DNA of 64,000 nucleotides from Actinoplanes aureus (GCF_015704865.1 NZ_JADQTO010000014.1:85114-149113); one strand, 5' to 3'; shown: positions 26,445-34,876, counted from the stretch's first letter. The notes: generated from the letters alone by a model not told the origin. Program-made: numbers and translations.

Positions 26445-28841
26445 TCAGCTGACGTTGTCCTTGATCCGGGACGCCTGCTCTTCCCGGGAGTCCGGCGCGG
26501 CATTCGCCGTGCCGACGGCGCCGGCGTCGTCACCCATGGAGATCGGCTTGCGCTTGCTCCAGATCACCGCGGCGCTGACGATCGCGACCGCAAGGACCGC
26601 GATGCCGACCCGCGCGCCGACGCTGGCGTCCACGCCGTAGCTCAACGTCACGACGGCCGGCGCGATCAGCAGCGAGACCAAGTTCATCACCTTGAGCAGC
26701 GGGTTGATCGCCGGACCGGCGGTGTCCTTGAACGGGTCACCGACCGTGTCACCGATCACCGTGGCGGCGTGCGCCTCGGAGCCCTTGCCACCGAAGGCGC
26801 CGTCCTCGACCAGCTTCTTCGCGTTGTCCCACGCGCCGCCGGAGTTGGACAGGAAGACCGCCATCAGTGTGCCGGTACCGATCGCACCGGCCAGGTACGC
26901 GGCCAGGGCGCCCGGGCCCAGCCCGAAGCCCACCGCGATCGGCGCCAGGATCGCCAGCAGACCGGGGGTGAGCAGCTCGCGCTGCGCGTCCCGGGTGCAG
27001 ATGTCGACGACCCGGCCGTACTCCGGACGCTGGGTGCCGTCCATGATCCCCGGGAACTCGCGGAACTGGCGGCGGACCTCCATCACCACGGCACCCGCCG
27101 AGCGGGAGACCGCGTTGATCGCCAGACCGGAGAAGAGGAACACCACGGCCGCACCGATCAGCAGACCGACCAGGGCGCGCGGGTTCGAGATGTTCAGCTG
27201 GTCCAGGATCTCGGCCCCGACGTCCCGCACACCCGCGTCGGCCATCGAGCTGGCCAGGCTGTTGGTGTACGAGCCGAACAGCGCCGTCGCGGCGAGGACC
27301 GCGGTGGCGATCGCGATGCCCTTGGTGATCGCCTTCGTGGTGTTGCCGACCGCGTCCAGCTCGGTGAGGATCTGCGCCCCGCGCTCGTCGACGTCGCCGG
27401 ACATCTCGGCGATGCCCTGCGCGTTGTCCGAGATCGGGCCGAAGGTGTCCATCGCCACGATGACGCCCACCGTGGTCAACAGACCGGTGCCGGCCAGCGC
27501 CACCGCGAACAGCGACAGCGTCAGCGACGAGCCACCGAGCAGGAAGGCGCCGAAGACACCGGCGCCGAGCAGCAGCGCCGAGTAGACCGCCGACTCCAGG
27601 CCGACGCTGATGCCGGCCAGGATCACGGTGGCCGCGCCGGTCTGCGACGACTTGCCGATGTCCTGCACCGGGCGCCGGTTGGTCTCGGTGAAGTAGCCGG
27701 TCAGCGCCTGGATGGCGGCGGCCAGCACGATGCCGATCACGACCGCGCCGATCGCCACCAACTGCGGGTTCTGGCCACTGGCCAGGATGTCCTCGGCGAT
27801 GCCGGTGTCGCCGAACTCGGCGAAGTTGTCCGGCAGGTAGAGGAAGCTGACCACGGTGACGGCGATTGCCGAGATCGCGGCCGAGATGTAGAAGGCCCGG
27901 TTGATCGCGGTGAGGCCGTTGCGGTCACTCGCCCGCAGACGAGTGATGAAGACACCGATGATCGCGATGACCACACCGATCGTGGAGACGATCAGCGGGA
28001 AGATCAGGCCGTCCTGGCCGAACGCCGCGGAGCCGAGGATCAGTGCGGCGACCAGGGTGACCGCGTACGACTCGAAGAGGTCGGCCGCCATACCGGCACA
28101 GTCACCGACGTTGTCGCCCACGTTGTCCGCGATGGTGGCGGCGTTACGCGGGTCGTCCTCCGGGATGCCCTGCTCGACCTTGCCGACCAGGTCGGCGCCG
28201 ACGTCCGCGGCCTTGGTGAAGATGCCGCCGCCGACCCGCATGAACATGGCGAGCAGCGCGGCGCCGAAGCCGAAGCCCTCGAGCACGGTGGGCGCGTCAC
28301 TGTTGAAGATCAGCACGACCAGCGCGCCACCGAAGAGGCCGAGGCCGACGGTGAGGAAGCCGACCACACCACCGGTACGGAAGGCGATGCCCATCGCCTT
28401 CTCCCGGCCACCGGACTCACCGGCCGCCGCGGCCACCCGCAGGTTCGCGCGGGTCGCCAGCGCCATGCCGGCCCCACCGATGAACGAGCTGAACAGGGCG
28501 CCCACGATGAAGAAGGCCGACCGGCCGATCTTCACCAAGGTTTCGTTCTCAGTCGCGTGCACCGGCAACAGGAACAGCAGGACGACCGCGATCACCACGA
28601 AGATCGCCAGTGTTCTGAACTGGCGGATCAGGTATGCCGAGGCGCCCTCCTGCACGGCGCCCGCGATCTCCTGCATCTTCGGTGTGCCGCGCGCGGTACG
28701 CAGCACGGATTGCACGAACATCGCAGCGAAGCCGAGCGCCACCAGGGCGAACACCAACGCGACGATGACGAAAGTGACGTTTGATCCGCTGAGGGACGCT
28801 CCGCCGCCCTCGGCGGCGAGGTCTATCGAGGTCCCGGACAT
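26445..28841 (-). CDS. hppA: H+-translocating membrane pyrophosphatase (K+-independent)
   Basis: A 798-residue integral membrane pump with about sixteen helices that couples pyrophosphate hydrolysis to proton export. Substrate motifs are DVGADLVGKVEQGIPEDDPR and DNVGDNVGDCAGMAADLFE, and near the C-terminus SEAHAATVIGDTVGDPFKDT. The segment GNTTKAITKG has Lys and Thr at the two positions that distinguish K+-independent pumps from K+-dependent ones (which have Ala and Gly/Ala). ATG 28841 follows AGGAGG at seven bases; the frame extension to 28961 is rejected. Its position between topA and bldG matches other actinobacteria as I recall them. Confidence 0.97.
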   Translation of the reverse strand: MSGTSIDLAAEGGGASLSGSNVTFVIVALVFALVALGFAAMFVQSVLRTARGTPKMQEIAGAVQEGASAYLIRQFRTLAIFVVIAVVLLFLLPVHATENETLVKIGRSAFFIVGALFSSFIGGAGMALATRANLRVAAAAGESGGREKAMGIAFRTGGVVGFLTVGLGLFGGALVVLIFNSDAPTVLEGFGFGAALLAMFMRVGGGIFTKAADVGADLVGKVEQGIPEDDPRNAATIADNVGDNVGDCAGMAADLFESYAVTLVAALILGSAAFGQDGLIFPLIVSTIGVVIAIIGVFITRLRASDRNGLTAINRAFYISAAISAIAVTVVSFLYLPDNFAEFGDTGIAEDILASGQNPQLVAIGAVVIGIVLAAAIQALTGYFTETNRRPVQDIGKSSQTGAATVILAGISVGLESAVYSALLLGAGVFGAFLLGGSSLTLSLFAVALAGTGLLTTVGVIVAMDTFGPISDNAQGIAEMSGDVDERGAQILTELDAVGNTTKAITKGIAIATAVLAATALFGSYTNSLASSMADAGVRDVGAEILDQLNISNPRALVGLLIGAAVVFLFSGLAINAVSRSAGAVVMEVRRQFREFPGIMDGTQRPEYGRVVDICTRDAQRELLTPGLLAILAPIAVGFGLGPGALAAYLAGAIGTGTLMAVFLSNSGGAWDNAKKLVEDGAFGGKGSEAHAATVIGDTVGDPFKDTAGPAINPLLKVMNLVSLLIAPAVVTLSYGVDASVGARVGIAVLAVAIVSAAVIWSKRKPISMGDDAGAVGTANAAPDSREEQASRIKDNVS

Positions 28842-28970
28842 CAATGTCCTCCTGTACACCGAACGCACCCGGCCGGCTGACGAAACCTGCCGGGCGCCTC
28901 CCCGGGGAGCCGGGGAATGACCGACCAGACCCGCGGACGCGGGACCAGCAGTAGCTGACAACTCGCGTAC

Positions 28971-28998
28971 TGTATAGGCCCCACGTGGCGGTCGTCAC
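28971..28998 (-). promoter_or_regulatory. Possible hppA promoter
   Basis: On the minus strand a TATACA -10-like hexamer (28976-28971) lies 16 bases after GTGACG (28998-28993). It overlaps a pair of CACGTG sites, which could bind a regulator. The leader to the hppA ATG would be about 125 bases. Confidence 0.35.
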
Positions 28999-29228
28999 AC
29001 GTGGCCCCGGCCGTGTCGCGGTGATGTTCACCGCTGTGTTAGCGCCACCGCGAACGGGTATAGGGCGCGGTTGATCTCTCGCCGCAGGTCGGCGGGCGTG
29101 CGGGGTCCAGCTTGCTGGGTGATCGTTGATCTCGGCGGGATTGGCCGCGAGGGTTCCCGCTTTCGGGGGTGTCGGTTCATCCGGGGCGCGCTTGTCGTTG
29201 ATCCGGGACGCGTTTTTCGGCCGGCGGG

Positions 29229-29292
29229 CTTTTCGGCCGGCGGGCCTTCTAGCCGGCTAGCTTTTCGGCCGGCGGGCCTTCTAGCCGGCTAG
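29229..29292. repeat. 32-bp direct repeat, two exact copies, with palindromic cores
   Basis: Units at 29229-29260 and 29261-29292 are identical. Each contains GGCCGGCGGGCC and the palindrome CTAGCCGGCTAG. Degenerate copies flank both sides. It lies just beyond the stop of the anti-sigma gene, and the hairpins may end that transcript. Confidence 0.85.
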
Positions 29293-29313
29293 CTTTCTAG
29301 CCGGCCGGCTTTT

Positions 29314-29751
29314 TCAGCGGCGCGCTACTGGCCAGATCATGCGGACCTCGGTGCCTGGGCCGTCCTCGACCGGGCGCACCTGGAGGTCGTCGACGAAACC
29401 GGCGAGCAGGGCGAAACCGACGCCTGTGGTCAGCGCGTCGTCGGTCAGCGACTCGTCGGCGAGTTCGTCCGGAGGCAGTTTCGCCAGACCCACGCTCGCC
29501 TCGATCGGGGCGTGGTCGATGACCCGGACGGTGTACGAGTCCGAGTCGGACATCTCGACGGTGACCAGGTCGGCGAGGCCGTACTGCCGGTGCAGGGTGA
29601 CCGCCCGGGTGCACGCCTCACCGATCGCGAGCCGCACCTCGTCGAGCAACTCCTCGGCGACCCCCGCACGTCTGGCGACCGCTACGCCGACGAGCCGGGC
29701 GGTGCGCACGTGCACCGGCGCCGGCGAGAAGGAGAGCCGAACAGTCGCCAT
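29314..29751 (-). CDS. Anti-sigma factor (GHKL/SpoIIAB-type ATPase domain), BldG partner
   Basis: A 145-residue protein with the fold pattern of RsbW/SpoIIAB anti-sigma kinases. Helix ELLDEVRLAIGEACTRAV stands where the N box lies, and the C-terminal GVGFALLAGFVDDLQV looks like the G2 region. The N box has Arg in place of the usual Asn, and the G1 region reads VIDHAPIEA without the D-x-G-x-G pattern, so ATP use may be altered. It directly follows bldG: ATG 29751 overlaps the bldG TGA by one base (a GTG at 29754 is also possible). In Streptomyces the equivalent gene encodes a target of BldG. It should bind a sigma factor encoded elsewhere. Confidence 0.85.
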   Translation of the reverse strand: MATVRLSFSPAPVHVRTARLVGVAVARRAGVAEELLDEVRLAIGEACTRAVTLHRQYGLADLVTVEMSDSDSYTVRVIDHAPIEASVGLAKLPPDELADESLTDDALTTGVGFALLAGFVDDLQVRPVEDGPGTEVRMIWPVARR

Positions 29752-30107
29752 CACGAAGCTGGACCGCTGCCGTCGCGTTCGGTGGCCGCTTCAACCGTCG
29801 GAAAGATCGGAAAAACCTGGTCCAACGCGGTGATCCGGAAAATCTTGAGCAACGGCTCCTTGGCACACACGAGACCGAACGTCCCCTGCGCGGTCCGCAG
29901 CCGTTTGAGGGCGCCGACGAGCACACCGAGACCGGTCGAGTCGAGGAACTCGACCCGCTCCAGATCGACGACGACGTCACGGGCGCCGGCATCCACCAGC
30001 TCGATGAGACGCTCACGCAGCCTGGGGGCGGTGTAGACGTCCACCTCGCCACCGACCTCGAGCACGGTGTGCTCGGCGACGGTACGGGTCGCCAGCGACA
30101 GCTCCAT
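29751..30107 (-). CDS. bldG: Anti-anti-sigma factor BldG (STAS domain)
   Basis: A 118-residue STAS protein closely matching what I recall of Streptomyces BldG (LSLATRTVAEHTVLEVGGEV at the start, IFRITALDQVFPIFPT near the end). The phosphorylation motif VEFLDSTGLGVLVG has the conserved serine at about residue 57. Unphosphorylated BldG binds its anti-sigma partner and frees the sigma factor, controlling development and stress genes. GGAGGAGG precedes ATG 30107. The anti-sigma gene follows with a one-base overlap, and a helicase gene is divergent, as in Streptomyces. Confidence 0.93.
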   Translation of the reverse strand: MELSLATRTVAEHTVLEVGGEVDVYTAPRLRERLIELVDAGARDVVVDLERVEFLDSTGLGVLVGALKRLRTAQGTFGLVCAKEPLLKIFRITALDQVFPIFPTVEAATERDGSGPAS

Positions 30108-30218
30108 CGGTCCTCCTCCCTAGATCTCCCCCGCGAAATCTAACCACCGACGGGAACGGCGCGACGCGTGGCACCCACCGTCCTACCCGTTTGAGGTTCG
30201 GGGCATACCGGTGTCAGA

Positions 30219-32735
30219 GTGCAATGCGTGACGTTCACCGCCTTCGGTCCTGCTGAGCTGTTGCATCGGCTGCGGGCCCGAGAGTCCGCGGCGGCGGTGT
30301 CCCCGATCACACACATCGAGCGGGTGCCAGCCCGGGCCGGGCGCGCGACGCCATGGCCCACGTGGACCGACCCCACGGTGCGTGACGCCTTCATCGCACA
30401 GGGGATCGCCGCGCCGTGGGAACATCAGGCGGCCGCCGCCACCCTCGCCTGGGAGGGCACGCACGTCGTGCTGGCCACCGGCACCGCCTCGGGGAAGTCC
30501 CTCGGGTACCAGCTGCCCGCGCTCAATGCGCTCGCCACGGACCCTAAGGCGACGGTGCTGTATCTGTCACCCACCAAGGCACTCGCGGCTGACCAGTTGC
30601 GGGGAATTGTCCGGCTTGGGATGGATGGTGTGCGCCCGTCGACGTACGACGGTGACACCCCGCGCGAGGAACGCGAGTGGATCCGGCAGCACGCGCGGTT
30701 CGTGCTGACCAACCCCGACATGCTGCATCACGCCATGCTGCCCGGTCACGCCCGATGGGCGGCCTTCTTCCGGAGACTCGCGTACGTGGTGGTCGACGAA
30801 TGCCACACGTACCGCGGCGTGTTCGGCTCGCACGTGGCCCACGTCCTGCGGCGGCTGCGCCGATCCGCGACCCGGTACGGCAGCTCGCCGACGTTCGTCC
30901 TCGCCTCCGCGACCTCGGGTGATCCGGCCGGGACGGCATCCCGCTTGATCGGGCTGCCAGTGGTGGCGGTGACCGAGGATGCTTCGCCGCGTGGTGCTGT
31001 GACGTTCGCCCTGTGGGAGCCGCCGTTGCTGCCGGCCTCAACCGTGTCCCTGCCTGCGCAGGCCGGCTCAGCTTCCGTGCCCGCGCCGGCCTCCAGATCC
31101 GCGGCCCCGCATTCATGGCCGCCTGCGCCCACGTCTCCATCGGCGGCCTCGCACTCGTCCCTACCTGCGCCCGCGTCTCCATCCGCGGCCTCGCACTCGT
31201 CCCTGCCCGCGCCGTCGTTCTCGGAGGCGCTCGTCGATGTGGAGATGCCGCCGATCCGGCGGTCGGCGCTGCGGGAGACTGCCGACCTGCTCGCCGACGC
31301 GGTCGCGGTCGGCACCCGGACGCTCGCCTTCGTGCGGTCCCGGCGAGGTGCCGAGGTGGTCGCCGCCATGACCCGGCGGGCCCTCGACGAGGCGGTTCCC
31401 GGGCTCGGCGACCGGGTCGCCGCGTATCGGGCGGGCTACCTGCGGGAGGATCGGCGGGCGATCGAACAGGCCCTGCTCTCCGGCGAACTGCTCGCCCTGG
31501 CGTCCACCAACGCGCTCGAACTCGGCGTCGACCTGGTCGGCCTGGACGCCGTACTGATCTGCGGTTATCCGGGCACCCGGGCGTCGCTCTGGCAGCAGGC
31601 GGGGCGGGCCGGACGAGCCGGCGGTGAGGCGCTCGCGGTCCTGATCGCCCGGGACGATCCGCTGGACACCTACCTGGTGCACCACCCAGAGGCGGTATTC
31701 GGCCGTCCGGTCGAGGCGACGGTGCTGGACCCGTCGAACCCGTACGTCCTGGGCCCGCAACTCTGCTGTGCCGCCTCGGAGGCACCGCTCACCCACGCCG
31801 ACCTCGACCTGTTCGGCGGCGAGGGGGCGGCCGCGGCGGCCCGGGCCCTGACCGCCGAGGGTGTGCTGCGGCAACGCCCATCCGGCTGGTACTGGACCCA
31901 CCGGGGCCGGCCCGAGGTGGACCTGCGCGGCACCGGCGGCACACCGGTCGCGGTGGTCGAGTCGTCCACGGGCCGGCTGCTAGGCACGGTGGACCCCGGT
32001 TCGTCGCATGTGATGCTGCACGCGGGTGCGGTCTACCTGCATCAGGGCGTCTCCTACGTGGTGGACGACCTGGATCTCGACGACGCGGTCGCCTTGGTCC
32101 ACCAGGAGGAGCCGGACTGGACCACTCACGCCCGGGATGTGACAAACCTCTCAGTGGTCGGCGTCCGCTCGTACGTGGACGCCGGCCCGGTCGGCCTCTT
32201 CTTCGGCGAGGTGGACGTGACCAACCAGGTCGTCTCGTACCAGCGGCGGCGCATCGGCAGCGGCGAGATCATCGACACCCGGCCGCTGGACCTGCCGGTA
32301 CGCGAGCTCCGCACAATGGCCGTCTGGTTCACCGTGTCGCCGGAGTCCCTGGTAGCCGCCGGCGTGGAGCCCGCCGACTTCCCGGGTGCCCTGCACGCCG
32401 CCGAGCACGCCGGAATCGGCCTCCTCCCGCTGATCGCCACCTGCGACCGGTGGGATATCGGCGGTCTCTCCACGGCCAACCACGCGGACACCGAGGCGCC
32501 CACCGTCTTCGTCTACGACGGCCATCCCGGCGGGGCGGGGTTCGCGGAGCGGGCGTACGGAACCGCCGCCGAGTGGCTGCGAGCCACCCGCGAGGCGATC
32601 GCGTCATGCGTCTGCGAGGTCGGGTGCCCGTCCTGCGTGCAGTCACCCAAATGCGGAAACGGCAACAACCCCCTTAACAAGCCGGACGCGGTGAAGGTCC
32701 TGGATACAGTGCTCGCCGCCCTCCCACCGGCCTGA
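30219..32735 (+). CDS. DEAD/DEAH-box helicase with DUF1998 (MrfA-like)
   Basis: An 838-residue superfamily 2 helicase. Motif I is ATGTASGKSLGYQ (about residue 88), motif Ia VLYLSPTKALAADQL, motif II VVVDECHTYRG (about 192), and motif VI QQAGRAGRAGGEAL. The C-terminal DUF1998 part ends with a four-cysteine zinc cluster (CVCEVGCPSCVQSPKCG, about 800-816). Bacillus MrfA acts in mitomycin-type DNA repair with an exonuclease; no such partner is adjacent. An unusual Ser/Ala/Pro-rich insertion with repeats lies at about 268-333. The start is GTG 30219 or 30228; neither has a strong ribosome site. It is divergent from bldG. Confidence 0.92.
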   Translation: MQCVTFTAFGPAELLHRLRARESAAAVSPITHIERVPARAGRATPWPTWTDPTVRDAFIAQGIAAPWEHQAAAATLAWEGTHVVLATGTASGKSLGYQLPALNALATDPKATVLYLSPTKALAADQLRGIVRLGMDGVRPSTYDGDTPREEREWIRQHARFVLTNPDMLHHAMLPGHARWAAFFRRLAYVVVDECHTYRGVFGSHVAHVLRRLRRSATRYGSSPTFVLASATSGDPAGTASRLIGLPVVAVTEDASPRGAVTFALWEPPLLPASTVSLPAQAGSASVPAPASRSAAPHSWPPAPTSPSAASHSSLPAPASPSAASHSSLPAPSFSEALVDVEMPPIRRSALRETADLLADAVAVGTRTLAFVRSRRGAEVVAAMTRRALDEAVPGLGDRVAAYRAGYLREDRRAIEQALLSGELLALASTNALELGVDLVGLDAVLICGYPGTRASLWQQAGRAGRAGGEALAVLIARDDPLDTYLVHHPEAVFGRPVEATVLDPSNPYVLGPQLCCAASEAPLTHADLDLFGGEGAAAAARALTAEGVLRQRPSGWYWTHRGRPEVDLRGTGGTPVAVVESSTGRLLGTVDPGSSHVMLHAGAVYLHQGVSYVVDDLDLDDAVALVHQEEPDWTTHARDVTNLSVVGVRSYVDAGPVGLFFGEVDVTNQVVSYQRRRIGSGEIIDTRPLDLPVRELRTMAVWFTVSPESLVAAGVEPADFPGALHAAEHAGIGLLPLIATCDRWDIGGLSTANHADTEAPTVFVYDGHPGGAGFAERAYGTAAEWLRATREAIASCVCEVGCPSCVQSPKCGNGNNPLNKPDAVKVLDTVLAALPPA
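31090..31217 (+). repeat. In-frame repeats inside the helicase gene
   Basis: Three tandem versions of a 39-42 base unit encode SPSAASHSSLPAP-type peptides; the last two are nearly identical. They interrupt the region between the two RecA-like domains with a flexible, disordered linker. Confidence 0.75.
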
Positions 32736-32925
32736 CCTGGCCAGGCAGCTCGGACGCGGTTCTACGCTGCCCGCGCCGACTGACTCGCCACAGGGCTACA
32801 GACATCGTTCCCGCCGGACTGGCCAGTGACAGCTATGGGACACCGTTCCCGCCGGCCCGCCGGGCTGACCGCCAGGACGACTCCGGACGCCGTTCTCGCC
32901 GCGGCCGGCCGATGATCGACCGGCC

Positions 32926-33375
32926 TCAGCTCGCCGATATCGGGCCGGCCCGTGCCGCTGCCGCGGCCACACCGGAGATGCCCGGCCACGGGCTTACCGC
33001 CACCTCGACGCGAATCACAATCTCCAGGCCCGACACCGTGCAGGCGGACATTCGGGCGCCGTTCGCGGACGCGTACCGGGCCGCCTCGGCACAGGCCACC
33101 CCCTCGCCCTCGAGCACCCGCTGAGCTCCGGCCAGCGCGCCGAGGTCGGCCGCGTTGCTCGCCTCGTGCCGTGCCACCCGGGCGGACCCAACCGCCGCGC
33201 CGGCCATTCCGGCCGCCACCAGGAACAGCCCCACCCCCAGCACGAAGATCGACGCGGCACCCCGATCAGGCTCTCGCCACCTCGGCTGAGGCGGAGACGG
33301 CTGAGGCGGAGACGGCTGAGGCGGAGACGGCTGAGGCGGAGACGGTCCTGCGCCGGCCCACCGGGGCGGCGTCAC
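32926..33375 (-). CDS. TadE-like protein (Rv3654c family)
   Basis: A 149-residue protein of the Tad/Flp pilus locus. After an unusual Pro-rich N-terminus with four exact SPPQP repeats (about residues 12-31) comes the TadE-like hydrophobic helix REPDRGAASIFVLGVGLFLV (residue 34 on). The segment SNAADLGALAGAQRV is typical of actinobacterial secretion/pilus TadE-like proteins. It is the last gene of the pilus operon; its GTG overlaps the tadE stop (GTGA). It is probably a minor pseudopilin that needs prepilin-peptidase-like processing. Confidence 0.85.
   Translation of the reverse strand: MTPPRWAGAGPSPPQPSPPQPSPPQPSPPQPRWREPDRGAASIFVLGVGLFLVAAGMAGAAVGSARVARHEASNAADLGALAGAQRVLEGEGVACAEAARYASANGARMSACTVSGLEIVIRVEVAVSPWPGISGVAAAAARAGPISAS
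33284..33343 (-). repeat. 15-bp tandem repeat, four exact copies, in frame
   Basis: GGCTGAGGCGGAGAC is repeated four times without change. It encodes SPPQP on the minus strand within the N-terminus of the TadE-like protein. The exact identity of the copies points to recent slippage. Confidence 0.92.
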
Positions 33376-33731
33376 AGCGGGACCGCCTCGGGTTCGCGCG
33401 CCGCGACGGCCGTAGCTCGCACGGTGATGCCCGGCAGGCGCCCGCCGAACATGCTTACGCCGGCCGAGACCACCGCGGTCACGCTGTCCGCGCCTTCGGA
33501 GACCTGGATGTCCGCACCGTCCGGCGCGGTCTCGGCCGCCGATCGCGATGTCTCACCACGAGCCGCGGCCAGTGCGGCCTCCCGTGCGGCGTCCAGACAT
33601 TGCGCCTGGTGCATCACGGCTGACACCGCCGCGATCCCGGCGAACAGCAACAGCATGAGCGCCGGCAGCCCGGCCGCGAGCTCGGCGGTGAAGGCGCCCC
33701 GGTCCCGGCCGGGCCACCGGCGCCCGCTCAC
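33372..33731 (-). CDS. TadE-family minor pilin
   Basis: A 119-residue TadE-type protein. It has a short basic N-terminus (SGRRWPGRDRGAFTAELAAG), one hydrophobic helix (LPALMLLLFAGIAAVSAVM, about residues 22-40) and an extracytoplasmic part with CLDAAREAALAAARG. The F-T-A-E-L motif resembles the prepilin cleavage/glutamate motif of pseudopilins. Its GTG (33731) overlaps the stop of the pilin gene, and its stop overlaps the next start, so all three genes are coupled. Confidence 0.85.
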   Translation of the reverse strand: MSGRRWPGRDRGAFTAELAAGLPALMLLLFAGIAAVSAVMHQAQCLDAAREAALAAARGETSRSAAETAPDGADIQVSEGADSVTAVVSAGVSMFGGRLPGITVRATAVAAREPEAVPL

Positions 33732-33913
33732 TTCAGCGCCCGGCCGATGATCCCGGTGAGTGCCGACTGCACTGTGCTACTCGAAATGACCTTGAGCAGG
33801 ACACCGGCGAAGGCGACCGCGGCGAGCGTGCCGACGGCGTACTCAGCGGTACTCATTCCGGCGTCGGCCGCTTCCGCTCGCAGTCGCCGGAAGTTGGCGA
33901 TGAGTTTGTACAC
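33728..33913 (-). CDS. Flp-type pilin, DUF4244
   Basis: A 61-residue protein that fits the major Flp pilin of actinobacterial Tad loci (DUF4244). A basic leader (YKLIANFRRLRAEAADAG) is followed by GMSTAEYAVG, where cleavage after Gly with Glu at position +5 is the Flp prepilin pattern. A hydrophobic helix (TLAAVAFAGVLLKVI) then follows. GTG 33913 with GAGGAGG five bases upstream is chosen; the frame to 33982 is rejected. It is separated from tadC by a 231-base repeat-bearing gap. No prepilin peptidase gene is seen in the window. Confidence 0.88.
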   Translation of the reverse strand: MYKLIANFRRLRAEAADAGMSTAEYAVGTLAAVAFAGVLLKVISSSTVQSALTGIIGRALK

Positions 33914-33989
33914 GTGGACCTCCTCAGTTGGGCGGTGCGGCGCGCCCGTCACGCCACACCTCGGGCAGCGATGCGGCGGCATTGCGGAA

Positions 33990-34140
33990 CCGCACCACGA
34001 ATTCGGTGGCGCAGCGCCGGCATCCCGCGCGGAACCGCACCACAGGGTTAGCGGCGCAGCACCGGCGAGGACCGCACCACCGGTCGGCGATGTGGCGCCT
34101 GGCGCGCCGCACCAGGTGGTGCGGCTCGAAGCCGCACCAC
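33990..34140. repeat. Cluster of CCGCACCAC repeats inside the pilus operon
   Basis: Four direct copies of CCGCACCAC lie at 33990, 34035, 34072 and 34132. An 18-base palindrome made of the same word and its complement (CCGCACCAGGTGGTGCGG) lies at 34107-34124. They fill the gap between tadC and the pilin gene and may form RNA hairpins or protein-binding sites. Confidence 0.8.
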
Positions 34141-34144
34141 GGAT

Positions 34145-34876
34145 TCACAGGACGTCGCCGAGTACGGCGACCAGCACCGGCACCAGGCCGGCGAGCAGGA
34201 AGGCCGGCAGGAAGCACAGCCCGAGTGGCAGGACGATCAGGACCCCGGCCCGCTGGGCGGCGGCCTCGGCCGCGACCGCGCGATCCGAGCGCAGGTCGGC
34301 GGCGAGACGTTCGAGAGCCCCGGCAAGCGCACCGCCGCTGGCGCTCGAGCGGACCGCCGCCGCGACGAGCCGCTCGGCGCCGGTCACGTCGGAGAGATGG
34401 GCCCAGGCCTCGGCCGGGCCCGCACCGAGCCGCAGTGAACGAGCGATGCGCTGGAGCCGAGCGCCAAGCGGGCCACCCATGGCATCCGCCACCGCGGCCG
34501 CCGCACGGTCCACCGGCGCGCCCGCACGTAACGCCGCCGCCAGCAGATCCGCGGCGAGCGGCAGGTCGGCCAGCGCGCGCAGGCGCTCACGCCGGACCTC
34601 GGCCGGTTCCCGACGCCGCAGGAAGCGCTCGGCGCCGAGCCCCGCGCCCAGACCCATCGGGATGCCCCACCACGTCCCGACGAACCCGGCGACAGTCAGC
34701 CCGGCAAACGCCGCGAGGAGTAGCCGAGTCCGGCGATCAGTCGTCCCGGCCGGTGTCGCACTCGGCTTGGGCCGGACGCGGGACAGCCGGCGTCCGGCCG
34801 GCTTGCGACCCGCGAGGGGCATCGCGAGCAGGGCGGCGGCCACGGCAGTGCAGGCGGTGACGACAAGGGCTGTCAC
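34145..34876 (-). CDS. tadC: Tad pilus inner-membrane protein TadC
   Basis: A 243-residue protein of the T2SF/GspF type. It has membrane helices near residues 3-20 and 50-75, then a cytoplasmic region (ALADLPLAADLLAAALRAGA, AWAHLSDVTGAERLVAAAVR, SASGGALAGALERLAADL). It ends with two close C-terminal helices (VLIVLPLGLCFLPAFLLAGL). It forms the pilus platform with TadB. GTG 34876 overlaps the stop of the 34873-35103 gene (GTGA). The open frame continues upstream to 35839 only as a shadow of tadB. Confidence 0.9.
   Translation of the reverse strand: MTALVVTACTAVAAALLAMPLAGRKPAGRRLSRVRPKPSATPAGTTDRRTRLLLAAFAGLTVAGFVGTWWGIPMGLGAGLGAERFLRRREPAEVRRERLRALADLPLAADLLAAALRAGAPVDRAAAAVADAMGGPLGARLQRIARSLRLGAGPAEAWAHLSDVTGAERLVAAAVRSSASGGALAGALERLAADLRSDRAVAAEAAAQRAGVLIVLPLGLCFLPAFLLAGLVPVLVAVLGDVL

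Larger units (their letters stand above)
28842..29313. other. Intergenic region upstream of hppA
   Basis: A 472-base gap between the anti-sigma gene end and the hppA start. It contains the probable hppA promoter (28971-28998), two CACGTG hexamers (28982-28987 and 28998-29003), and the duplicated 32-bp repeat at 29229-29292. A 73-codon + strand frame at 29071-29292 runs into the repeats and has no support as a gene. Confidence 0.5.

Noticed and set aside
26190..28784. 864-codon + strand open frame opposite hppA
   Set aside because: It is antisense to the highly conserved pyrophosphatase and consists of Arg/Asp/Gly/His-biased sequence typical of shadow frames.
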